This document shows, piece after piece, positions 1-26,300 of a stretch of 64,000 nucleotides of DNA; position 1 is the stretch's first letter; each line of letters opens with the position of its first letter. The notes below the pieces were generated by a model that saw nothing but the letters and a program-made list of their open reading frames with translations, was not told the origin of the DNA and did not search any database. The stretch comes from Ficedula albicollis (Eukaryota > Chordata > Aves > Passeriformes > Muscicapidae), in contig NC_021673.1 in assembly GCF_000247815.1 (NCBI RefSeq), positions 36,533,194 to 36,597,193 of the forward strand, written 5' to 3'. A program made the position numbers and the translations under genes.

Positions 1-13050
<13,050 letters not shown>

Positions 13051-14890
13051 CTAGAAAGGAAAGAAAGCATAAACAAAGAAAACCAGTGGGTTTTTTAATT
13101 TATAACTGCATACATTAGAGAATCATTCAGTCTTCTGGTACTAACTGTAGCTAAGAGGGAATGCATTCCCTCTGCCAGCTGATTGTCCAGTGATAAGGGA
13201 AGAACAGGTCAGCTCAAAGGAAGCTTATCTGAATTTAATTTTAAAAATATAATAATTTTCATCATTTTTCACCTAAGCTTTGTGAAGGCATAAATAGGAA
13301 AAATGCCTTAATGAGTCTGCTTAGTCCCCACTGAAAGAAGATATTCTGCACTGGAGCTGCTTGGGAATGGATGACCTAGATGTATTCTGCTGACTCAGAC
13401 AAGTGCAGAGACACGGAATAACTTTAAATAATTCATTCCCTCTGCTCACATGCACTTTAGTATTTTTAAAAAGGAAAGATAAAACGTGTTTGAGGGATTC
13501 CTGAGAGAGGACAGTAGCATAACTGGAAACAGAACGAAGGTACAGCACAATTACATCAAAAACTGTCAGTCAATTTATCTACTCAGATGGGAGAGAGACT
13601 GAAGCACTAATTGCACTTTATTTTCTCTGTGGTTTGTCTGCATTGCTGCTCTTACCTGAAGTTAATTGATTGCTGTTTGCCTGTTTATGTAGGCTAATGT
13701 GAAATGTTTATAGGATAATTTTAAGTGTTTGCAATGACAATATATTAAGAAAAAATACAAACTATTCAGGACTATTACACTACTGTAGCTGGGCTTGTGT
13801 ACATTGCTACATCTGACATTTTTTTCCACCACTCAGAAAAACTTGTGGCACATATGCCTACAAAAGAAAAGTGTAGGGTGTTTATCACTTGTTAAAAAAG
13901 TACTCAACACAGATGTCTGAGATTTCTTCATAGTTCTTACCACAGCAATGGAAACTCAGCTCCCAAATAAACAAACAAGTTCCTTTGTCTTCCACAATAT
14001 CCTGAAGAAGTAAATACACTTGCACATATTCACACTCCTTAGAAACAACCAGCACGTGAGTTTCCCCCCCAAAATTCATCTGCAAGACAATGCTGGGCAT
14101 GTGGGAGTGTGCACAGCTGCTTTTTTACCATTAGCTTGCACATGCTTCAAACCATACAAATTTTGCTTTTTCTTTTTTTAATTTTCTTTTTTTTTAAGCA
14201 GTGCCGCTTGAATACATACTTCTCACTGAATAGCAGAAAATAAAAGAGAGGAAAAATTCCTTTTGTATAAAGACTGTAATCCATTAAATGGTAATTGCTT
14301 GCCTGTGGACTATGAACAGGTCACACAGATGTTCAACCTTGCAAAAAAAGGTGAAGTAGATCCATATTAGAAGTGCCCTCTACCAACACAATGTAAGGCA
14401 ATGAATTGTCCAGGGAACTCACACAATCTTTCCATTTAGGTAAAATTATGTTCATCCACTTGAGCTGAAAATGCATTAGGAAACAAACAGAAGACAAATT
14501 TGGTGTGCTAGAAGATGAGTTACCTGAGGCAGATGGGAGCTCTCAGAGTGCTGGAAAACAGTTTCATTGACATCACAAACATAGAAATGCTCATGCTTGG
14601 AGCAATTCATAGCAAAGCACATATACAAATGTACATACATATAAAAGTATTTTATATAATGCTGATTTTTATTAAATTAATACCTAAACATATTGGCAGA
14701 TAGGCTTAAAAAGATGGGAAAAGTTTCAGCATTCTGTTACTGAGCAAATATGAAGGTATGCAAGGCAGACATTTACATATCTACAGTCTGAGTAGATAGC
14801 GAAAAGAATTAAAAGCTTGTAGGTATATAATGCCCTTCAGAATTCTGAAACCTCCCTGAAATAAACAATCCCAACTGTATGTGTGAGGGG

Positions 14891-15088
14891 TTTTTTTTTT
14901 CCCTTTAAATATACCAACAGTTACTGAACCTTAAACAAATTGCCATTTTGGTAATGCTTTTTAAGTATGAAAGTATGAGTAAGTGTATTTGTGGGATTTT
15001 TTTTTTTCCTTAAATATACCAACAGTTACTGAACCTAAAACAAAATGCCATTTTGGCAATGCTTTTAAAGCATGAAAGTATGAGTAAG
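14891..15088. repeat. Tandem duplication, about 105-bp unit, two copies
   Basis: Each copy is a T-run followed by TAAATATACCAACAGTTACT, then CCATTTTGG and ...GAAAGTATGAGTAAG. The TAAATATACC anchors lie at 14906 and 15011. The copies differ by several substitutions and indels. Confidence 0.92.
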
Positions 15089-15090
15089 CT

Positions 15091-15281
15091 CCTCTATAAC
15101 TAGAGTTCCCTTCAACACACAGTGTATTTCATAAGCATGAGCCAGCTGCCCAGTAACTAGAGGTCATTTCAACGCAGTGTATTTCTCACAGGGGAGTAAA
15201 TAACAGTCAAACACTCCAGTAACTAGAGGTCATTTCAACACAGTGTACTTCTCACAGGGGAGTAAATAACAGTCAAACACT
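15091..15281. repeat. 66-bp tandem repeat, two good copies plus one diverged copy
   Basis: Copies at 15150-15215 and 15216-15281 (CCAGTAACTAGAGGTCATTT...) are nearly identical. A degraded third copy (TAACTAGAGTTC...CAGTGTATTTC) lies just upstream from about 15,095. Confidence 0.9.
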
Positions 15282-16524
15282 ATGTCAAATGTTTCAAACT
15301 TATCCTGAAAACACGACTGTCAGTGGAGGAGTTTGCACTAGGATCTCAGATTACATTTTAAAGAAGGAAGCCATCTAGCAGTCTACTGCAGTTTAAATCT
15401 ACTCAGTTTGCTGGGTAGCACCTTTTCCCTGAACCTCATTGGGTTAATTTTGAATATGACAAGGATGGTCATTTCTCAGATATACCCACAACCTCTATTT
15501 GTTCAGAACTGTACTGTACTTTATCTTCCTCCATCAGTCTGTTAGCAGTCACCTACCCAAGTAGGACATTTCGACTTGCCTACTTCATGTTCTTATTTTC
15601 TTTATTCAGCTTCAGGTTGCCCTCATGCTCATTTTCACGTGTTTTCCACATCTTTGCCCTCTTACATGGCTCGATACCAAACAAACATCTTTCACCCACA
15701 GGAGGGAAAGAACACTCTTTCATAGTACCTCTGATAAATCAGCCTGACTTATAAAACCACCTACTGTTATAATTCCTGCACATTTTTCACAGAGATCTTG
15801 TTCCTCCAGTGAAAGGTAATCCTGAAAACCTCAGAAAACACAGAGAATGACTGCAAATAGATCTCAAAGAACAGCTTGCTGCCCATTCACACAGCTCTTT
15901 ACCACAGAGCATGTTCAGCATGCTGGCCTGATTTTCTCAGCAGACCATAGCTCAGACCTACATTCTGGTGTAGACAGACTCATGTCTCGATTGCAAAGCA
16001 CTACACTCATAGATGGGCCCCTGCAACTCAGGGAAACAGGGACTGTGCACACCATTATAGCTATATCCAGTATCCCCTGCATATGGAAGCCCTGGAAATA
16101 GAGCTGTACATTTGCTGTGCCACTACATCACCACTGCTGCACTTGCAGGGAGTTATCAGGCATCATGCTTGGCCAACCTCAAATCACTGCAGGCACAAAT
16201 GGCGAAAAAAAGTCTTCTGAGCAGCAGCCACAAGTTAATATACTCCACTTGTTGTCTTTTTATTTGACAAAAACATGCTACAGCAGGGATGCAATATTCC
16301 ACCTGGTCATTTTTTTTCCAGTCCCCTGTGTTCTGACACTATAAAGAAGGCTTGCTTAACAAGTTCCTTTATTAAGATCTTTTCTCATTGTGATAAGTCC
16401 CATTTAACACCTGACAAGCCAAATTAATTGTGTGAACATATCACCACTACTGCCAGTGGTAAAACAGACAGTACTGAGTTCATAAGCATTTTAATGCAGA
16501 AAGAAAGGAGCAACAACCATTGGG

Positions 16525-16610
16525 CAATCATAGGATCACAGCACAAAGTGCCATATCCAGGGGTTTCTTGAGCACCTCCAGGGATGGTGAATCCATCTTA
16601 CACATGCTGA
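16525..16610 (-). mobile_element. CR1 LINE 3'-end remnant
   Basis: The reverse complement shows the CR1 tail phrase 'catccctggaggtgctcaagaaa...' and, on the given strand, a degraded 'atcataggatcacag' octamer end. Short and old; boundaries approximate. Confidence 0.55.
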
Positions 16611-19600
16611 CACATATTAAAGCTCACAAATTCAAATTAGAACAACTTGTACTATTAGAGTAAATATCTATCCACAATTGGAAATATGAAGTGCTCAACA
16701 CAGAATAAAATTGCTATTAAATCTGTACATAGAGGTTGTGACAGTCTAATGGAAACATTGCTTAGGTGTCATTTTTCGCTTACAAAAAAATGAAGAGATA
16801 AATAATGCTGGTAGAGAGATTAACACATGGAATAGAGATTGCAGTATCCCATCCTCCACCTCATGAACACGAGTGTCAGAGGCTGAAGCCACACTCTTAA
16901 GAAGATAGAGACAGACATAAATAATTCAGTGTGCTTTGGAGCCTTCCTTCCCCCAGCCCAAGAAAACTGAAATAGCTATGCACTCACAATAAAGCATGGT
17001 CAGCTTAGCATGACAGAGTCCAAACTAAAGGAAGGAAGATTTTCATAGTAACTCACTCTAGATTCCTTGCGGTTTTATTCTGTTATTTTTCCAGAATAAC
17101 ACTGTGTACTTCTCTGAAAACTGTAATTTGGTACTGCAATAATCTTTTATAAAGCTCAAGAATCTGACTGCTACAATAAAATTACTTCTCAGAAAAATAA
17201 CTTTATCATCCCACATCAAATAGATGTTTTAAAGTCACCTGATTTTCCTTGTTTGTCAAAATAACCTGAAGACTTTAAGCACAAAGTAATTACTAGTTTT
17301 ACAAAGCTATAAATTATGTGAAAACTGGCTCACCACCAGCAACTTTCGGTTGCTGTCATAGTAAGAAAAAAAGTTACCAAAAATAAACATTCAATTTTAT
17401 GAACTATTATGATCTTGAAGCTCTTATAGCAAGCTTTTGTTCAATTAATTCCAAAACTTAAAACAGTACAACTGGATTTGCTCTTTTCTCTGTCTTTTTT
17501 GTCAATTGAAAAACAAAACAATAGGTTTATAGCAGTGGATGATAAAAAGGATTGGTGTGAGAAAGAAAGGGTAAAAGTATGGGTCTGTCTTGAAATTTAA
17601 CTCATGTTTATAGAACTAAATCAATATTTGCTCTTTATACTCCTTTTAATTGCTGTTCACTTAATGCCCTGCAGCTTTTTCTCAGGAAAAGCTAGAGACA
17701 CCACTAACATCACATATAAAAACCCTTTGGGTTTAATATAATTTTCTGAAATGTTAATTAGTAGCTGTCATTAATCTCAAGTAAGATTTATACCAGATGC
17801 CAAAGTTCTGAGGCAGCTATTCCTGTGTAGAGCAAGTCTTTTCCCAGCAACAGACCATTTAAGACATTGTAAGTGTTTGTACATCTACAAACAGTTCTGT
17901 CCCTAACACACTACGCAGAAGTTTTCTACACTATGTAGTCTCTTGCTCAAAAATTCAATAATATCTAGTCATTATCATGTATAAAGTAAAAGGTGCTACG
18001 TGAGAAGTCAGCTGTCACCAATACAGATCCTCTTCACAAGAAATTGAACAACTCTCAAGCAGATTTTAAGGATAGTAAGCTTCAGTGAGGCCAAGCAGTC
18101 AGCACTGACACCAGAAGAGCATTCACCTCATGCTGTGATGAGTAGCATTCAGCTGTAAAATTTGCCTGGTATTGATTTGGCTCAGAAGCTGGCAAAACTT
18201 CAGCTTGATCAAGCCAAACCTTCACCCAGGAGCATAAATGCTGTGTTCATTACTCAGCATAGCTATGCTAGCAAGCATGGATGGAGCAAGGGTCAACACA
18301 CCTTGCTTTCATTCACCCTAGTGAGGTTGCATAGATACATCACACAGACTCATCTTTCAAACATTTTCTATTTGTCTCCAACAGCTTTGTTGGTTTAGCT
18401 GTCAAGCTCTCTGAAGCTCAGACATGATCAAAGTGTTGTACGGGGTGAAGACTAAACCTCTCCTAATTCCCAATTTTTCAAGCACATTTGTGGTTGTCCT
18501 AGATAACCCAATATTAATGCTGGTGGTAATCAACATAATGCTTTCCAGACAGTACAGGTGTCCACAAAAACAAGTGTGGTAGTGTTAGCACTAGATTTCA
18601 TCTCAAACCTCCACACAGAATATCAGTTTTATTGATCATACAGCCTGATCTTTCCACCCTTGCTTCTTTGGTTTCTTCAATGTAAAGCTGGTCTTTAACA
18701 AGTCCTTTAAGTAGCAGAAATACAGAGGCTGCTAACTCCTTGCTGCTAAGTTTGGACTACACTCTGGGGATGACAGCATTTTCTTTAATATTTATCTTAC
18801 AAAAGAGATTTGAGCTGCTTTTAAGGTCCAGAGAGCACATTAAACCTTTTATGAAGACATATAATGTGGTTTTGTGTACTAAGGGATGACTATTCCTCAC
18901 TACATTCTGTGCTTTTATAAAACAGAAACCCAGCTGTGCTAATACTGCTGAACTATTTCAGTAACATTTAAAGATTTCAATAAGCTTGTTTTCATTGCAA
19001 CCAGAAAGAGTAAGTGATCTAATCTGCAAGAAACATTTACAATAAAAAACAGAGAGGAGCATATGAACAAGGGTCCTCAGATTTGGATCACGGCTGTCTC
19101 ATTAGGAAAGGAAGAATATATGGAGTGGGTCATGCATCATTTATTCTCAACTCTTCCATATTTTAAATAGGATGGCAAAAGAAAGGTCAATTACAATTGT
19201 GAAAACTTTGTTCAGGGCTTAGTTGCTGGTTTTCAACCTCAATTTTAACTTTCAAATTACGATGTTTCTTGTGTCTGAGACAAGCTTGTATTTCCATTTA
19301 GAAATCCAGTCCAGCATCTCATACACATAGAGGCATGTGATCTCTGCACCCTGCAGAAAAGCAGTGCTTCCAAAAACAGAAATGAAAAGCAAAATTCATT
19401 CAGCTGCAGGCACAGTACAAAGACAGCAAACTGAAAGGCACAATAATAATACTGTTCCCATCTAAGGAAACACTGAAAGGTTATTTTTTTTTTAATTGAC
19501 AATTTGGACAGTTTTAATGCATCAAGAGAGAGGAAGGTTGCATGTACTAATAAATTAGAAAGCAGAGACTGTTACTGAATATAAAGCACAAAACTATGCC

Positions 19601-20689
19601 AGATCCCTGTGTCCCTATGATTTGGACATTTCATTATCAGACCTAAGTCAAATTGTTGACTCTTTCCTAACTACCAATGGATGATGATGTCAAGTTACTG
19701 CTTGAAGGTGCAACATCCCACTGTGATTGTTTCTGTCTCTCCAAGCTGTGCCTGACAAGATATCCAAGAAAAGTTTAGTCAGCTGCTGAAATTTAGCAAG
19801 CCGTTCTCAACACTTTCTTATCTTTTTCTACATTAACTACATGCTGAAAATTTCTCAAGAATTTACTCAAAATAGGCAACACCTCAAAGTTTGAGTCAGG
19901 GTTTTGGGATGGCCTTTTTCTGCAGTAAATTTACTTTTATTTTTGAATTATGAGAAATAGCAATCCCATAGACAGGCATAAAATCAAGTTGCACTTCAAA
20001 GCTTTGCTAAGCTGTATGGTCCCTTCAGTCATTTAACTGAACAAAGGCATAATAGGCCTGGAAGGAATTGAAAATATTTCTCTTGCTGTATGTGGGAAAA
20101 TCTGGAATATTCCTGGAACAGCTGCCAGATTGCTTTAGACTGTCTTAAATATATCAAGTAGTGGCCATGAAATGAGCATTCTAAAACTCTTCAGCACTTT
20201 AGATCCTAACAAATGGTGAGACTTCAGCTGTTATAAAAGTTTACAACCCATTGACCAACCGGTTCTATTTTAATTCTGTTGCACACCCTTGTTCAAAGTA
20301 TATCCTTGCTTCCAAAGCAGGCATCTTTCAAAATAAGATTTTCAAAATAAGGATCTTATTTTTTGCCCCGAGTAATCTGAATTATGTTAATGAAAACATA
20401 GTGCTATTTAAAAACAAATCAGGGTCAGTCATCCAGAAGACAACAGATTTCAGACTCATTTCCATCACAGGCAGCACATACAGGGAAAATTCATTATTTA
20501 CACAGGCTTTTCACTGAGTGGGTGTCAGTGCTCTTAATTGAGTCTCCAAGCAGTCACAGAACTCTATCCCTTTAGTGGCTCTTATCCAGCCCGCAGTTTA
20601 AGGTCATTTTTGTAACTCTCCATTTTGCAGAGAAGCACCTGTTTTCTTGAGCTGTCACTGGGGCAGAGACCCTTGTTAGGGGCTGCTGG

Positions 20690-21060
20690 CATCTAAAGCA
20701 TCTTTGTACAAACACCCAAGTTCGTAGCACGAGAAGCTGCTAACCCCTGCACGACTCTTGGCCGTGCAGCTTTTGCTTTTTGCGAAGAGGCGGCGCAATC
20801 GCGTTTTGGGTTCAGCCGGGTCCGCATCCCTGCCCGCCTCCTCACACCAGCAGCTGCCTAATGCACGCTGACTGCTCGTCCTGTCCAATTAGCAACACTG
20901 TTCTGTTAACAAGGAGCAAAATAAAAGGCATCAAAGTAGCTCGCTGGAAGCCTGCCTTTAGTTTTAAATATACCCTAAAAAACAAAAAGTGTCTTTGCAG
21001 ATGTTAGGATGTAACGCAGCGCTCTGTCGGAAACCCGGCGTTTGGGGACTTTGCAGAGAG
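20690..21060. promoter_or_regulatory. CpG-bearing patch, possible alternative promoter
   Basis: CpG dinucleotides cluster here (for example GCGAAGAGGCGGCGCAATCG and AACCCGGCGTTTGG) against a CpG-poor background. It lies about 7.6 kb upstream of the first SCRN1 coding exon in transcript sense. I found no exon or convincing donor, so a regulatory role is only a suggestion. Confidence 0.25.
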
Positions 21061-21384
21061 GCAGGTCTGGGTAGCAATTCTGAGAAACAATTCTAGTTTC
21101 TCAATCTGCTGAATTTACAGCAAAGAGAAAAACGCACTATGGGGACAATGTCCATCTTCACAACTCTTCAAGTTCATAATAAAGAAATTCTCACTAAAAG
21201 CTTCGAACACCTTGCAAACTTTCCGACATGCAAATATAAAGCATTCACAGTTGATTTCTGAAGGAGAGGATGGAGAGCCAAATTCAGCGCCCTTTCCCAA
21301 AGATATCAACCTTGGCTCAAGTAAATAAATGGAGCTTAAATCATGCCATACTTTACCAGAATAAAACCAACCAAAAGTTCCACA

Positions 21385-21503
21385 TGTCTTTCAAAACTGG
21401 AAGAGACCTTTAAGAATCTCAATCTATAAGCATCGAAATTACTTGTCTTTCAAAACTGGAAGAGACCTTTGAGAATCTCAATCTATAAGCATCGAAATTA
21501 CTT
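21385..21503. repeat. Tandem duplication, 59-bp unit, two copies
   Basis: Copies start at 21385 and 21444 (TGTCTTTCAAAACTGGAAGA). They differ by about one base (TTTAAG versus TTTGAG). Confidence 0.95.
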
Positions 21504-22874
21504 TTCTGAGGAGGACAAAATGGACTGATATCAATAAAGGATTGCCATCCACCACATTTGCCTCAATACAACATCTGCCTTTTTAGACTGTTTATGTAAG
21601 GTCTGGGACATAAGCTACTTGCAAAGGTCCACAGCATTATAAATGGTTTAAGTTAATTTCAGTGTTGGTTCACCTCAAAAAGCTGAAAGTCCTGTGTTCA
21701 CAGAGATCTCCTTCCTTAGTAGAATATGATTGGAGGGTTTTCAAGATTTTGTTTTGCCCAGCTGAAAGATTTAGAGTGCATACTATGAACAAAACAGCAT
21801 GTTTGGAGGGGCCTTAAATCACTAATTCTAAAACAGCTTTTAGAGAATTGTTGAAACTGTAGTAGCCTATAACCAAATAAGCCAGTCTCTCTGGCTTCTT
21901 ACAACTTATTATCTTTTCAGCTAGTTAACATAGACATGTAGTTTAGATCAAAATTTACCAAGTTTACTGCAGCCCAATCATTTCTCTGGGTTTATTAAAG
22001 TTTCATATCTTATAGGTATGGATGGCTTTTCTCAGTTCTGTGTCACTTTTTCATGGGGATAGATTTACAAGCATGTGTGATCACAGGACCAAGGCCTTAA
22101 GCTGTCTTCTGTTTGAGAATCTGGTTAAATATGATTATGATTTATCTCTCCTTTAAGTATCAGCACTGGAGAATTTTCTTTTTAAGGCAGATTAATCATA
22201 GCCTGTAGAATTACTGTAGCAGCACAAATAGAGATGTCAGTTTTGTAGGCTCCTGCAGGAAGGTATATCTGCTCATCAGTGCCTGAAACCAGCACATGCC
22301 TACCTGAGCGTAACAATATGCTTAGAAAGGCACATGAAGGCATCTAGGTTTCAAGGTGACCATAAGAAAAGGCACCTTCAAGAAAAAGATGGAAGAACAA
22401 CCCTCGCCTGGTCCTTAAAGAGCAGAAGGGAAAACAGCAGCGACTGGAGAGTGCAGCCAGCGAAGACGGGAGGTGGGAGAGCCTAGCTTCAAACGGGAAG
22501 GCAAAGGACAGCCGGGGACAGCATCTGCTGATGCCAGCTCCCATCACCGAGCGCTCCCGCAGAGCCCGCCCGGCCCGGAGCGTTCCGCCAGCGCGGAGCA
22601 GGAGCGCGGAGCGGCGGGGACACCGCCCGGCTCCGGGAGAGCGGCTCTGCGCCATCCTCCCGCGCCATCCCCCACGGGCTGTCCCCTCCCGCGACATCCC
22701 CCACGGCTCCCTCCTTCTCTGCCTCTCCGCATCCCTCCCTGCCTCCCCGCTCCTTGCCTCCCTCCCGGCGCTGGCGGGGCGAGCCCGGCCGGGAAGGTCG
22801 CTGCCCGCAGACCCCGGCACTTTCCTCCGAGCCGAGAAGTAACACAGCAGCCCGGCCGCGCCGCTCCGAGCGGG

Positions 22875-23238
<364 letters not shown>

Positions 23239-23569
23239 GCGCGGCACCCACCGCCCTGCGGCCACTCCCGCACCGGAGACGCTCTGCGTAATATGCGTTG
23301 TAAAATAATTCGTGTTGGTTTGTAATTAATGTGAAATAAATCACGTTGGTACAAATAAAGAAAATAATAAGGAAACTTTAGAACGTAAAGCTGCAGGGGG
23401 AGGAACAGGGATTGCCTCATCGCGACGCCGCAGCTGCCAACAAAAGCTGGAGAACCTAAAATAGCAAGTTAATAGAAATGGCTCTGGCAGAGATGGCCCT
23501 TTCAGAAACTGTCCAGGGAACACCCAGTCGATGAACACTTGAGAAGTATCGCTAATGAGGATAACCGGA

Positions 23570-23960
23570 GTTGTCAGGGAAAACTACATCCCGATACCCG
23601 GTTCCCTAATCCAAAAATCTGCATTCACCGAAATTCATCGCTTCCCAGAAATGGTTTTGTTCAGACCAACGAAGAGAAAGAAAGCTATGTGAATATGCAA
23701 AACTGCTAAAAGGAAGGAGGATCTCTGCTCCAGGCTAGAAAAAAACTGTATAAAAACAGGACTGACCAAGACATTTGGCATTTGTGAACACAGTGGGATC
23801 CTATGCGATAGAGGTCGGATCAGAGTGTGCCCACCCGGCGCCGATCCCGGGCTCGGCGTTGTCCTTTTTGATTGCGGCTATCGAGGACCGTATTTCGGTC
23901 GCAAAATAAAAATCGCTTTTTGGTCATACATAATTCAGCTTGATCTTTTTATTATTTATA
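23570..23960 (+). mobile_element. Candidate endogenous-retrovirus solo LTR
   Basis: The block has LTR-like architecture on the plus strand: a TATA box (TATAAAAA at 23749-23756), a CpG-rich R-like region (GGCGCCGATCCCGGGCTCGG near 23840), then a polyadenylation signal (AATAAA at 23905-23910) 156 bases downstream. A plausible 5' end is the TGTCAGGG near 23572. I could not find matching target-site duplications or a certain CA end, so both boundaries are approximate. No gag, pol or env coding sequence is attached, so a solo LTR is the simplest reading. The alternative is unrelated promoter-flanking sequence. Confidence 0.45.
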
Positions 23961-24239
23961 ACACTCTAGAACCATCTGCATGACACAAGCCCGTGGTTTG
24001 GGATGACCCCGGACCAGATGCTCCACTGTGGTCCCTCCCCACCCGATCCGTTCAGCGATGTTCTGGAGAGCCATCAGCACCATCAGCGTTCGACGTGTTA
24101 TCCCTCAGCCCGTCTCTAGGAGCAAGAGCGTGTTGGGGGTTTTTAAATCAGTTTTAGTCTTAAGCTAACTTGTGTTCCTCTGTCTCACACAGAGGGTAAG
24201 TCCAGGAAGTGAAGCGGGTGTTTTAAAGTATGGCTGCTA

Positions 24240-24515
24240 CCTCATTAACCATCAAACCACTGTGCAAGGAGTTCTCCAAACTTTGCAAAGCTCAGGAGAT
24301 GATCTCATCAGAAGTGCCCTCAAGGAAAGGATTGTTAAGGACTGGATCAGGCTGACCAGGGAGGTGAAGTCACCATCCCTGGAAGTGTTCAAGAAAAAAC
24401 TGGGCTGGCATTTAGTGCCATGGTCTGGTTGACAAGGAGGTGATCAGTCAAATGTTGGGCTTGATGATCTCAGAGATCTTTTCCAGCCTAATTAATTCTA
24501 TGATTCTGTGGTTCA
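24240..24515 (+). mobile_element. CR1 LINE 3' end
   Basis: Degraded bird CR1 tail: a '...gaggtgaagtcaccatccctgg' segment, then 'ttgatgatctcagagatcttttccagcc', ending in ATTCTATGATTCTGTGG. The ORF over it is non-functional repeat sequence. Confidence 0.8.
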
Positions 24516-26121
24516 TGACTGAGGAATTCCCTGCTGCTTCATGAGAAGTGTCACAGTGGGCTCTGCCCCTCCAGCTGCTGAACGTCCAGGGACCTCTCAG
24601 CTCTTTGGATGCAGCAGCACCAGCAAAGCAGTACCCACTGTCCCTCTGAGGCCCCATTCACAACACAGCATCCCTCAGCCATGGCATGTGGAGCAGCCAA
24701 ACCTGCCCAAATGGGGCTGTCCTCTGTGCTCCATCCTCAGCACACACCCTCTGCCTCCACACAGAGGCGAAAATAGTTTAACTGCTACATATAATCATGC
24801 AGGTCCCTGCATAAATAGTTAACCTGCTAAATATGGTCTATGACATAGTTATATGGTGCTGGTATAAGGCAGCACCTTTATGTTTCCGTCTCTGTCTTCA
24901 AGAAGAACATTGCTGCACATTCCACTAATTCATGCCTTAAACCAGGCATTTAATGTACAGAAGAGACTGCCAAGTATTTTTGATGGGAAGATAGGAAGGT
25001 TAAAATGAAGCAGGGGAAAAGGTCAGAGGCAAAGATGAGCCAGTAGAGATATTAAAGAGCTGTACAAACCGGGGTATTTCACTACAAGAGCAGAAAGTAG
25101 CAAGTATATTAGGTTGGTACAGTAGTACCACTTAAATATGGATAAATATCTAAATTCTGTTAGATCAGAAGATCTGGTTTAGTAACCTGCCTAAGAGAAA
25201 ACAAAAAGCCAGATAGAATCTGCATATGGGATCCTACACTTAAAGAAAATATAGAAGGAAGAATTCTGAAACTGCATGCACCAGAAGAATTTCCTCTCAT
25301 TACCACAAACAGCACCATGGGTCTGCATCTGTTCAGAAATTATGGATAAGCTTTGGACACTGTTGTTATCAAACTCAAATGCAGACCAAAAGTTGCAGCT
25401 TCATTATATAACTAAGAGAGAAAACAGTTTGGGAACAAAACAGTTTGCTGTTCCCAGTCTCAGTGAATGTGAAATACTGTGGCATTGCACCTTTCCTGAA
25501 ATGTCAGTAGCCTGAATAGAAACCACTTAGGATCAATGCTTTTGTTTAAAAACAGGGCTGAGCATTAGCAACATGGAGCCCTTCATACTCTAAGTATTTC
25601 CATTATATATTTTAAGCAAGACCTTTGTTTTCCTCTACTATCAGTTTTGCTGTCCTCAGAATTACATTTCAATGTGTTTTACAACAGGAAAAGATTGTGT
25701 ATCTCCTGCTTAAGATATATAATTGAAAGGTGATCTGAATCACTGAAAAGCTGAGACTTTATACCAATTTAATTGTAACAAGTTTAGTTGAACATAACGA
25801 CCCAAATTCTTGCTCTGGAGTTACATCAAGGATGAACTGCGTCACAGGCAGCTTGCTTCTTAGAATCAGAAAGACAGCTGATGAAAAGAGCAGGTGCAAT
25901 TTAGAAATGGGTTTAGATTATATCCTATAACACACCACTTATATTACCTATATTATGCTCACTTAGATGACTAAGTCTCTTCTCTAATTACGCTGGAGGT
26001 GATTATAGCTGAGTATAATCTACCTAAGAATTATTAGACTGTCTACAGAATGATTACATACTGTCACCACAGAAATCCTTGATGCTTCCTTTCTGTGTAA
26101 GCTGTCATGGACTGTGTAAAG

Positions 26122-26300
26122 CAGCAAGGATGAGTGGTTAGAGCACAGAACTGGGAATCAAGAGAGCCTGGGGTGTATGTTGTTCTGCCATAAGCTTGCT
26201 GCTTGGCTTTGGATAAATCTTGTAGCCTCACAGTAATTAGATTACCTCACAGAAGAAATGGGGAGAGCATTTACTCAGAGCTGCATCTTTAAAATCTTTG
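26122..26300 (+). mobile_element. MIR-like CORE-SINE, ancient tRNA-derived element
   Basis: The tRNA-like head (GAGTGGTTAGAGCACAGAAC, then TGGGAATCAAGAGAGCCTGG) is followed at the expected spacing by degraded 'gttctgccat', 'ttggataaatc' and 'cctcacag...aaatgggg' segments. These parallel the MIR consensus as I remember it. It is heavily diverged and is not a functional tRNA gene. Confidence 0.65.

Larger units (their letters stand above)
13051..22450 (-). other. Probable SCRN1 intron 1 (5' of the first coding exon)
   Basis: No coding exon is recognisable in this stretch of about 9.4 kb. It holds local duplications (14891-15088, 15091-15281, 21385-21503), a CR1 remnant (16525-16610) and a small CpG-bearing patch (about 20,690-21,060). 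Calling it SCRN1 intron 1 assumes the promoter is the island at 22.4-23.3 kb; I could not locate the noncoding first exon or its donor. Confidence 0.5.

Noticed and set aside
26122..26200. tRNA-like sequence with an A-box-like segment
   Set aside because: No complete cloverleaf, and the downstream sequence follows a MIR-type SINE body. Treated as an ancient SINE.
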